Assembly (NCBI GenBank): GCA_942159475.1
Contig: OW804100.1
Location: 10,166,646 to 10,230,645, forward strand
Length of the DNA stretch: 64,000 bases
Source: Sthenelais limicola
Taxonomy: Eukaryota > Annelida > Polychaeta > Phyllodocida > Sigalionidae
Reading direction: 5' to 3'
Shown: one piece after another, positions 1 to 9,600 of the stretch
Position numbering within the stretch: position 1 is the first letter of the stretch
Layout: every line of letters begins with the position of its first letter
Made by a program: the position numbers and the translations under genes
The notes under the pieces: model-generated
Databases searched by the model: none
The model's input: the letters and a program-made list of their open reading frames with translations, nothing else
What the model was told of the DNA's origin: nothing

Positions 1-2509
1 AGTTTTTGCATTTTCGTTAGCAACGTTTTATTTGTGTGCATAAACAGGGGACTGGCATATTCCAGTATGGGAATCACGTATGTCTTACATAATGTCCAGG
101 CTATCTCACCAGACATGAAATACCTTCGTTTGGCTATGTCTGCCAAAGACCACGATGCTTTATTGTATAGTTTACTGGCATGGTGGGCCATTGATAGCCG
201 CTCATCGATATTAACGCCTAAATATTTGAACATGAAACATCTGTCTATAATGGTGCCCTCACAATTCAGAATTACCTCTCTATTTCTGTACCTTCTTCCT
301 ACAGTGAACAATTGATACTTCGTCTTTTTTTTATTTAATTGCAAACCGTTCGCCATACACCAATCATTGTATTTTTGTATGACAGTCTGACCTTTTTCTC
401 TGATCTCTTCAAAACTGCTTGATGCTATCGTTATTACTGCATCGTCAGCATATAGTACCAGCTTTCCATTAAAATCAATGCTTCCCAAATCGTTGCTAAA
501 TATTATAAACATGAGGGGTCCCATTATGCTTCCTTGGGGGACGCCACAAGGTACCTTTATCTTTGATGTTTCAAGATCCCCTTTTATAATATATTGCGTT
601 CTATCGGTAAGATAATTTTCTAATAGTTTGCATAATACCGGGCCAATGCCAATGTTCTTCAATTTATGTAGAAATAGTACATGTGAGACCGTATTAAATG
701 CTTTTTTCACATCGAAATAGATTGACAAACAATGGTTTCCTTTTTCTAAATTATGATGTATGAATTGTAAATGCTCATGTGCGGCACCCAGGGTCGATTT
801 ATTCGATCTGAAGCCATATTGGCATCTTGAGAAGAACTCAGAGTCCTCTAGAAAATTATATAATTTCCTATACACGATACGCTCTGATATTTTACTCGTT
901 GAAGGAACAATAGAAATCGCTCTAATGTTATCGATTAATTGGGTATCCCCATCTTTTGGCAACAGAGTTATCGCAGATTCCTTCCATGAAATTGGTATCG
1001 ATCCTTCCCTAATACATTTGTTTAATAAGGCAGTGAATGCAGAGCAAGTTTGGGATAAACTACATTTCAAATTCTTATTATTTACATCTTTTATACCTGA
1101 ACCTTTGTTATCTTTCAATTTATGTATCTCCTTATATACTTCTTCTTCACCCAGGGTATCGTCAATATCAAATCGTATTTCCCTATCTGGGCGTTCAAGT
1201 TCTAAGTTATTCACATTCCTTAAATTGTCTACACCCAAGGTTGCAAAATAACTATTCGCATACTCTAATGCCTCTTTACCTTTGATAATTTGTCCATTTA
1301 CTTTAAACGAACTCAGATCTTTGGTCGATTTCAGTTTCCCCTTGCTGTATATTTTCCCTAGAGATTGCCAAAACTTTTTCGGATTGTTTTTATTCATATT
1401 CGCTTCCCTGACCAGATAGGCTCTTTTCTTATTTCTTATCAGCTTTGTTACCTGCTTTCGTATGGCTCTTGCTAAACCCCAATCTTCTTGTCTACCACTA
1501 CGTTTTGCTGTTGCAAATGCGGCCTCCCTATCTCTTATCATCGCTCTTACCTCTTGATCAATGAAGGCCTGAGTGGCCATTTTAATCCTGATCCTTTTTC
1601 TAGGAAAGCATTCATTATTAGCTTCGGTTATCTTTCCCACATATTCCTTCCATATCTCTGAAACATTGAGGTCCCCCCAGTGGTTAGTATTCCTCATGTT
1701 CTGTTCAATTCTTTCCCTAAATACATCTTCGTTCTCCCTTTGCTTGGTTCTAACCCACTTATAAGTCCTATCTGCAATTGGTATTGTCTTTCTCACATTG
1801 ACGTATCCAATTACTGGATAGTGGTCGCTGATATGTATATGGCATACCTCGCTATTACTCATATTTAGATTACTATATATAGAACATCTAGTATGGTAGA
1901 GGAAGTGGGAGTTACTCTGGTATTTTTCTTTATCTCTTGTTTGAGATTGTACCTTTTCATTATCTCCTTCCATCTTGATGACTGATTGTTACTCGAACTT
2001 AAATCTATATTTATGTCACCGACTAGAATGATCCTACGATTCCTTCTTGTAAGTTGCGATAGCAAGTTATTTATATACTCAAGGAACATGTCCGTGCTAC
2101 CGGCTGGTCTCCTATACAGGTTGATTAATATCATTTTGCCATAATTTCCATCTTTTATGGTTAACAATTGACATTCATAATCATAAGTACAAGTCGACAT
2201 ACCTTTTGTGAAATCTTCGCTTACTAGTATTCCCTTTTTAATATAACATGCGAGGCCTCCACCGTTCTGTGCTAATCCTTCTATCTCTCTGTCCTGCCTA
2301 TATATATCGTACAAATGGTGTGAGAAATACGTGGAGCTGTCATGTCTACCCAGCCACGTTTCATTCAATGCGACTATACTCAAATCACTATTAAGAATTG
2401 CCATATATACCTCGTCAAAATGAGCTCTTAGGCTTCTACAATTGAAGCTTATGATAGATTGACCAGTTCGATGTAAGTTTCTAACCGATGCCATTTCGTT
2501 CGTGTACAT
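1..2509 (-). mobile_element. CR1/jockey-like non-LTR retrotransposon (LINE), endonuclease + reverse transcriptase, 3' part beyond window
   Basis: Read on the minus strand, this is one LINE polyprotein running from about 2509 down past position 1. The first 214 codons (2509-1868) are an apurinic-like endonuclease: start FNCRSLRAHFDEV, then NETWLG, then a VGDINID segment. The frame stops near 1865. The conserved endonuclease end ISDHYPV appears just after it in another frame (about 1830-1807), so a small indel has broken the ORF. Downstream, reverse-transcriptase motifs are readable: a D-N-x-R-AIS block near 920, YFDVKKAFNTVSH near 720-685, GVPQGSIMGPLMF near 545-505, and YADDAVI near 460-435. 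The YADD catalytic box is intact. The 3' end lies outside the window. The CR1/L2/jockey group fits the endonuclease-RT order; the exact clade is not resolved. The copy is probably inactive because of the frame break. Confidence 0.9.
1865..2509 (-). pseudogene. LINE endonuclease domain ORF fragment
   Basis: This 214-aa open segment is the apurinic/apyrimidinic endonuclease-like domain of the LINE above, which nicks target DNA to prime reverse transcription. Visible family signatures are the N-terminal SFNCRSL block, the NETWL segment holding the catalytic Glu, an INLYRRP strand and VGDINID. The ORF ends early with a stop just before the SDHYPV motif, which continues in a shifted frame. I treat it as a broken retrotransposon gene. 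The first Met at 2509 may not be the true polyprotein start, since many such elements start the endonuclease inside a longer ORF. Confidence 0.8.
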
Positions 2510-3960
2510 TTCGGTTGTTCTCTAAAGACCATTGCATACATAGGTAAATAGTATATCTTCATTACTATTATTTTTTATATCTTCATTACTATCATTAAAT
2601 GGCCGCTTGTATAACAAAGCATATATATCATTTGTATATTTGACTATGTATCAGAAGTCTTTATTCCACATACATAACATTTTCATAATGCTCCAATAAT
2701 GTGTTACGAGTTGGTATTAATAAATGATGGAATTTTACAAAAATAAAATACAAATGTTGTGAACCCGGCTTGTGGAGCTTAATCCATATAGGCGCCAGGT
2801 TTATCGGAAATATAACGAGTGAAGGGATACATGGAGTATCTTGACAAGAGGGAGTTCCGAGGAGAAATCGACTAGAGACACCTATGTACTGCAAGTGCCC
2901 TGGCCGGTAGCTGTTGTTGATGGTGATCCTGATTCAGACAGCAGGACGCAAAGCCAGTTGTTAATGGGGGTAGGGGTGGGGAAGGGGGGATGTTCATGTA
3001 CCGCTGCGCATCTCAATTACTATATACATGCCAGGATAGATTAATTCAATAACAATTCTATAGCTAAAACTAATGATATCTGGAAGCCAATAGGAAGACC
3101 AAGACTTGAGCTTTCACATAATGAATAACTCATAATAAATATGAGTTATATTATATTGAAACCTTGATAAACAAATATACCGGTACTTAATATACCGGGA
3201 CCGTATATACTGAATACTGCATGTTTTCTCTAGCTTTTACTCTGACAGCAAACTGTCATAATTACATGGGACTTAGGATACGTGCTACTCTCCTATTGTA
3301 ACATTTAAATAACCATGAAGATTTCCCCCGATCATATATAGGGTGGGTGAAGTCGTCAGAAAATGTACAATTCACCTTCCAATAAAGTGCAAAATACAGT
3401 TCAACCTATATAACCAGACAGATTGCTAGAATCAATGCAATGTCGAATATACTTGAATTTACCTCGTATTGACCAAATTGCAGCCTAATTCAGCAGAATT
3501 TACTAAATGCGTACAGCTGCCAATTGTACATTAAATATTTCATTCTCATGTAATAGTCACTCACTTTACCGCCATCTCACGGATTACCAATGTATTCGAA
3601 TTGCTTCAGAGTCTCATTATATTACATATCTCAACATTTTTTGGACATTTTTGGACATATTTACAAAACATCATAAAGATCATACCGCTCACAGTATATA
3701 TAGTCTACCGGATAAGATTACATAATTCGTGTTTCAAATTACCCTATTCAGATCCAGTTTTATTTGATTTGGGTAGGCTACATATATCTCAACACTGATT
3801 TAGCAAGTTAATGCTGCGTGTAGTCACTTATATAGTGACCAAGATTTCTCATTAAAAATTCAAAAATCTAATTTATTGTCATATGTTGACCAATTGGTGG
3901 AATTGCTCATGAAATTTATCAATGTTGGCAATTGCCAATTGAATACCCTGGCCCTGGTAC
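2510..3960. other. AT-rich intergenic stretch without recognisable gene
   Basis: No ORF here has domain motifs, and no splice-flanked coding block was found. A short G-rich run (about 2966-2990) and scattered AT-rich repeats are the only structure. The part next to 2510 may be the 5' untranslated region of the LINE. Confidence 0.4.
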
Positions 3961-4136
3961 CTGTCCAGCGAGGTGGTTCTGGGCGTTGGACGCAGGTGTT
4001 CGCGTCACGGGAGACGTTGGGGCAGGGCCCGTCGGGGAGACCGGCGGCGCGTGGGTCTCCGTCACCGGCTTTTGCTGGCCGCGATTCTGCGTCGGCGCTT
4101 GGTCCGTCTGATGCTGGAGCATTTGATTTTGGACAT
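3961..4136 (-). CDS. Possible Gln/Pro/Thr-rich exon
   Basis: A GC-rich island in AT-rich surroundings reads open on the minus strand for 58 codons. The composition is rich in Gln, Pro, Thr and Ala, as in a disordered linker. It is bounded by a plausible acceptor (CTATCACAG before 4136) and a plausible donor (CAG|GTACCAG below 3961). The reading begins VQNQMLQHQTDQAPTQN. No domain is recognised and no partner exon was found, so this may be one exon of an otherwise unseen gene, a transposon-carried fragment, or chance. It lies only 16 bp from the end of the 4153-6628 element. Confidence 0.22.
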
Positions 4137-4152
4137 CTGTGATAGAGTTAGC

Positions 4153-6628
4153 CAGGGGCGTCGGAAGCTAATTTGAAGTGGGGGGACAGCATATTTTCGT
4201 TACAATTTGAAGACATCTTTTAGCATACAAATGTGAAATCAGAACTTTGTAAATTAAGGTTTTAAAAATACAAGAATTCACTATTTTTCTCATATTTTTC
4301 CCACCATGTTACTTTTACACCTTATTGACAGACCAGATACATCAATCGATTATATCACCACACTACTAATGCACCCGCTAAAATTAATAACACTGTAGAT
4401 TCAAACAGATAGCTTTGTATTTAAAGGTATATATGTGATGTGTCCCAGGACAATGAGTCACAACTTGAAAAATTGATACTTTTCAAAGTGTTTTATTTGT
4501 TGGAATGTTCTAATTAGTAGAGTGATTACCACTTTTGGTATGAATACATGTACCAGACTTCAAGACTATATTTTAACATGTCTGAGGTCATCCTAAAGAG
4601 TATATTTAACTATTTGACTAGTGATTGCACCTTAAGAAATATTGCTTTTTGTCTTGCATTAAAGGACCATTCTCAGAAAAGTGGTGCAAATGGCGTCTTT
4701 GCTCTTAATGTGTCTCTTAAGCCAAGGAAAATATAGGGATTGCTTTTCTGGGAATTAAACATTCATTATTCAAGTCATGAGCATTACTTTATGTACAATT
4801 TGGTATATGTGCGAAGGTCACATCAAGGTAATTTGGGGGTGAGTATGGAAAACCCCTATAAATGGTATGTCGATAGGATGATATTCAATGTACAGTTGTA
4901 TTGGGTTAAAATGGAGCAGATTCTTAAATCTTGAAAAAATAGTATTATAAATTTCCTGATATCTAAACTCTCACTGGAATTGGCCAAAACCTATTGTCCA
5001 CCGATTTTATGTCAGGAAACGCGATGGCGGTCTTTAGGTGATATGTGCTCAGTATCTAGTTATACCTATACATTAATAAAACATATGGGAATTAATTGTC
5101 CTCATATCAATGTATTTTTATGTTTATGTAAAATGATCCCCCTTGTATTATCATTGTGGTAGTACTGAATATAATCCACAAACCTCTCATCTTAATTTCA
5201 TTTCTTTTTTCGATTTCCAACCCTGAAATGCAAGTCTTTTCTGAGAAAAATATTGAAGTACTTATCAGATGTCCTTGTGTTTACCATCATTGGAACCTCT
5301 TAGAACTCATCTTTTCAAATATGTTGATATCTCAAAATTCATCTTTTGTGACTTTTGACTCATTTTCCTGTGACACTTCACATATATGTTACTTTTGCTC
5401 ACACATATTATCCAATCCGATTGCGTTCAAAATGTGATGAATTATAATCATGTTTCTCCCAAACAACAAAATAGTGGTGATATCATTGAGGGTCATTAAA
5501 GCCCCAAATTTACATGGTCCTAAGATCACTACAGTACTGAAGGTCTGTCTCAGTGAAAATGATACTATTTACCAGCTTTTCTTAGTGTTACATTGTACAT
5601 CTAAAATCTCATTATTTATGATCCCATTAGTCCTAACACAGTGTATCCATTACATACACCTCTGTGTGAGATGGCCTAGAAAATGTCACAATTTGTCTGG
5701 GCACTAGCATCTGGGCTCTAAGCATTGTTAGGCCCTAACTTCTGGATCCCCATTGGCTCCTGTAATTCAATTGATATAATATTTCTGTGATAGTTGTCAG
5801 AGTTAATTAATATTTAATCATTCCGATTGTCTTTGGCATCTTCCCAATGCTAAAAAGCATGACCAAATCAGAAATATTTTAATATTTTGAAAAATGAATC
5901 TATGAAAAATATCATATTGGCCAACTTATAATGCCCCCCCCACCGCCCCCATCAATAATTCTTGATTACATCATGAAAAATGTTAATTTCGAAAGAATTA
6001 ACTCTCACTCACAGAGGAGTATGTAATGTGTATACTGTGTGGAAGCGAAATATCCATATGAATAATGCTTTAATATAATTGAAATGTTTTGGACCGTTTT
6101 GTTTTCAAGACAGTTTAGTAATTTGCCCCATAATGCCAAACTTTGGTTTCATTAAACTACTAGATCTATGGTTTATGGTTGACCAGGAATATCTAATTGT
6201 GGATGGTCTTGACCTTTTCAGTATTGTATTATTGTACATGTATACTGAATACAAATTTAATATATATATACAAAATCACATAGGCCCTAATAGTGACCTA
6301 GCAAATTTCCCATAATTAGGTCTCTCAATCCTAAGCTTAGGCCCACACAAGCCGTAGAATCTATGACCCAAGACATTATACAGGCTCACCATTAATGTTT
6401 AAAATGTATATTTATTGTAGTAGATTGGGATAAGGATAGACATTTAACTATCATCAAAGACCCAAAGTCACAAAACAGGTTAGATTAATTCGGATAAATC
6501 CTCTGGCGTTTGACCTTTTCAGTATTGAGTTTGACCTTTTCTTATGCTATAGAATTTGTTGTGTGTGTGTGTGGGGGGGGGGGGGGGCATGTCCTGCCTG
6601 CCCCCCCCCCCCGGTTCCGACGCCCCTG
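4153..6628. mobile_element. 2.48 kb non-autonomous DNA transposon-like element with 14-bp terminal inverted repeats
   Basis: The left end CAGGGGCGTCGGAAGC (4153) and the right end, read as its reverse complement CAGGGGCGTCGGAACC (ending 6628), match perfectly for 14 bp. The similarity continues loosely inward as a G-rich stretch followed by ACAGCAT or GGACATG. Ends starting CAGGG are typical of hAT-type elements. The adjacent 8-bp flanks do not match, so no target-site duplication supports this class. No transposase-like ORF lies inside; the interior is AT-rich and has only short random ORFs. Alternative: two independent solo ends of a common repeat. Confidence 0.55.
6573..6612. repeat. G15 / C12 homopolymer pair (hairpin-capable)
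   Basis: A GT microsatellite runs into 15 consecutive G (6573-6587). A 13-bp spacer follows, then 12 consecutive C (6601-6612). The two tracts can pair with each other, or the G tract could form a quadruplex. The pair sits at the right end of the 4153-6628 element. Confidence 0.8.
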
Positions 6629-8271
6629 CCATTTTTCGGCGTAAAATGTAATTATCATTATTTTATATAATTTTACTGAATACGGACATAAACAACACAC
6701 AACGATAGCTTACATATATACAACAGCACATGCAGGTGATCTAGTGTTTGGTTACTTTTTAGGTATAAATTTCATTGTTTTGAAGCTAATATATAATGTT
6801 GTACCGGCGACACAAATATTCCGAAACAATATGCACTTCTTAGTTGAAATTAAGATTACATAACATTATTTTACCATAATAATGAGCATGTGCGGGTGTT
6901 GCAGGATTAGTGCAATCATGGATGGCCGAGACTGGTATCCGTAGCTCGAAAGAGATCTATTGGCTACAACAGAACTATAGTTTTACACGGATAATTAATT
7001 CTAGCCTGGCCTCCCTCTTTCTGTTGGCCCTGCTTCTAGTTGAGCTGCCAGAGAACTATCTGGGCCTATAACGATTCATATTTTACCACATGTATACCAT
7101 GAAAGAATAAGTTCTAAATGATATTTCAAAGGCTCTCCTCCCCGACCCACCCACCCTCGCAATCCTCACACTGCCCGTGCCCGAGTCAAATACGCAGTTG
7201 GAAATAGGGACCTTGAAATGTACGTCAGGATGGGCAATTGAATCCCCTCCCACCCTCCCACCTTCCCACTTATTGATTGTTTCGCGTATAGGGCCTACTG
7301 AGAGCTTTGAATGGTGTAACTTGGCCGAAAGACGCGCTGTCCTATGAATATTTCTCAACCGACCCACTCATTGGCTGATCAAATTGAGGCGCCAAAAATG
7401 ACTTTGAATCGTAGTTATTCATTCTAGTGTAGGCCGGCCGGGTGTAAGGGGGTAAGTGCGTGTTTTCTGTGCTGTTTTCTGTGCTGTTTTCTGTTTCAGG
7501 TTCGGTGCTTTCTATATATAGTATTTACTATGCAGTATGGTTTCCATCGATTGTGCGTGTACGGCGGTGACATGTACACTGAAGGAGGATTTGATATTAT
7601 TTTCGAAAAGGATTCTCAAAAAGGATTTTCCGATCTATCTTTTTTTTACCTTGTGGTCTGAGCAAGTTCCACAAACCGCGATGGTGTACATGCTGTATTC
7701 ATTCTTGAACCGTGCACGACTCAGTTCTAATGTTTATTAGGTTCAACCACTTCATTTGCAATATTTTAGGTTTTATTCACATCGATTACTGCCCGATCTT
7801 ACGTGCATTCGATCATTTCCGACCTTCATCAGGTTGATTGGCCATTGACTGCTCCCCTGTGGATATTAATAATAGCAACCTATGGTAACTATGGTACATA
7901 TATAGGCGACTTTTGTTCATATTAGTTTAAACCTGGATCTGTAATTGTTCGAGTGTCCATTTATTTCACTGTGTTTATTGTCTTGGATTTCGCCCTCGGG
8001 TTCTGGCCCTGGATTTTCTTGGAGTGGTTTTCGTGATGTCCATGATTTCTATTGTCGTTTATTTATACGACATATACCTATTGTGTTACCGAGTAATGGA
8101 TGAGTACTCGGAGTCGTTCATGAATTATGGTATTTGACAAAGATTCAATATACGGGTGTCTTGCAAGATGGCCGTCATGTATAGTGTTAAGATAAGGTTT
8201 GCATTTAAAAGGTATTTTTCTAACCACCCATGTCTATTATGTTATATGGCTCCCATGGATTTGACTACTTA
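6629..8271. other. Intergenic, no gene seen
   Basis: This is AT-rich sequence with short chance ORFs. A small tandem repeat of GTGCTGTTTTCT lies near 7460-7495. No splice-consistent coding pattern or known repeat family was recognised. Confidence 0.4.
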
Positions 8272-8493
8272 TTATTTCTTATTCCCAACCTGACATCGTG
8301 ATCTGGTTTCTCTAGTATTTTCAAGGACTCTGTCCAAATTACCAAATCGTGCGACATTCCTTTCAAGGAGTCGCAACAAATCGGCATTATTTATTTCATG
8401 TAACACTACGTCGTCTTGTTCTTCTTCATAATTTTCCCGATCTATAACATTCTGCATATCGTCCTGCTCAGCGGGATTTCCCATATTTAGCAA
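8272..8493 (-). CDS. Small acidic ORF, 73 aa, function unknown
   Basis: This is a complete short ORF on the minus strand. It has an acidic centre (NYEEEQDDVVLHEINNAD) followed by a Leu/Arg-rich helix-like stretch (LLRLLERNVARFGNLDRVL). The composition is more protein-like than that of its neighbours, but no domain is recognised. There is no upstream or downstream exon that joins it convincingly. It could be an exon fragment of a host gene, or of a transposase or other mobile-element protein, or chance. Confidence 0.18.
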   Translation of the reverse strand: MLNMGNPAEQDDMQNVIDRENYEEEQDDVVLHEINNADLLRLLERNVARFGNLDRVLENTRETRSRCQVGNKK

Positions 8494-9253
8494 ATTAAAT
8501 CAATGTTCTAGTCTCACAATCTTCTGCCGGGTTTGACTCCACCATGCAGTGATAAGATATGCCTTGCAATATATCTTAGAATTCAAGAAGACGTTAAATT
8601 ACAGAATTTAGGACAGTTAGCCAATATAATCACAGTTATACAAAGTCTGTTGAAGAAAGAAGAGAAGCCTGTTCATTCCGCAGCCGTTCACTCAACAGAA
8701 TTCTCTTGAGCTACAAAATAGGGTCCTTGGTGCTGTATCCACTATGGTGCAATTACATACTCAGATTAAATTTAAAATGGAGTAGCCTATATTCTTTTGG
8801 TTCAAATTCTATATTCACACATTGGTTTAGATTGATCTCAGGATTATAATAGCCTGGCTCTCATTTTTCATTTTCCTTCAGGACTGTTTCTGGATAATAG
8901 CTGAGATCCTGTTAGTAACTTGGGTGATTTTGTATGTAGCTTACTCGTGGGTTCGTGTGTCAGGTGTTTATATAAATTCCTAGAATATGCGGCTAAAGTG
9001 CTGGAGTATGTGCTTCTTTGGATGGTATTATGCTATTGTCTGAATGTTGAATGTTGTTGGTAAAATTAATGAATGTTCATTGTCTGGCCTGCTACTGTCT
9101 AAGTGGTATTGTTGTCCATGTTGTAGTTTATACAGGTGGACTGAAGTTGGGTGCTTTATCAGAAGTATTAGAAACATTCCCTTCCCCCGACTGATATGCT
9201 ATGCCCCTTCTCTCGAGTAATTATAATATATAATGTGTAATATATAAATATAA
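8494..9253. other. Left flank of the satellite, no gene seen
   Basis: AT-rich single-copy-looking DNA. No coding block or recognisable element was found before the 80-bp direct repeat at 9254. Confidence 0.35.
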
Positions 9254-9333
9254 ATGGCTTGAATTACAATGGTTCCACTTTTTATCTCCGCAGCAATGGT
9301 ATTCCTAGGTTAATCCCGGCAATGCAGTCTTGG
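9254..9333 (+). repeat. 80-bp direct repeat, left copy, flanking the satellite
   Basis: This starts ATGGCTTGAATTACAATGG and ends GGCAATGCAGTCTTGG. It matches 25308-25387 in the same orientation over 80 bp with no gap and only a few mismatches. The satellite starts directly after it. Both copies contain a pyrimidine tract ending in GCAG|CAATGG, which resembles a splice acceptor. Confidence 0.9.
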
Positions 9334-9600
9334 GTAAGGCTAAGCTAGGTAAGGCTAAGGTTAGGTTAGGCTTAGGTTAGGTTAGACTTAGGTTAGGCAA
9401 GGCTAAGGTTAGGTTAGGCAAGGCTAAGGTTAGGTAAGGCTTAGGTTACGTTAGGCTTAGGCTAGGTAAGGCAAAGGTTAGGTTAGGCTTAGGCTAGGTA
9501 AGGCTAAGGCTAAGGTTAGGCTTAGGTTAGGTAAGACTAAGGTTAGGTAAGGCTAAGGTTAAACTAAGGCTAAGGTTAGGCTAAGGCTAAGGGGTTAGGC
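9334..9600 (+). repeat. Irregular telomere-like edge of the satellite (TTAGG/CTTAGG/CTAAGG words)
   Basis: Short degenerate words such as GGTTAGGTTAGGCTTAGG occur without a fixed period before the regular 23-bp units begin near 9600. They look like a decayed interstitial telomere-like or simple-repeat seed. A perfect TTAGGG array is not present. Confidence 0.7.

Noticed and set aside
9334..9600. True interstitial telomere (TTAGGG)n
   Set aside because: No uninterrupted TTAGGG run; the words are mixed TTAGG, CTTAGG and CTAAGG, so only a telomere-like origin can be suggested.
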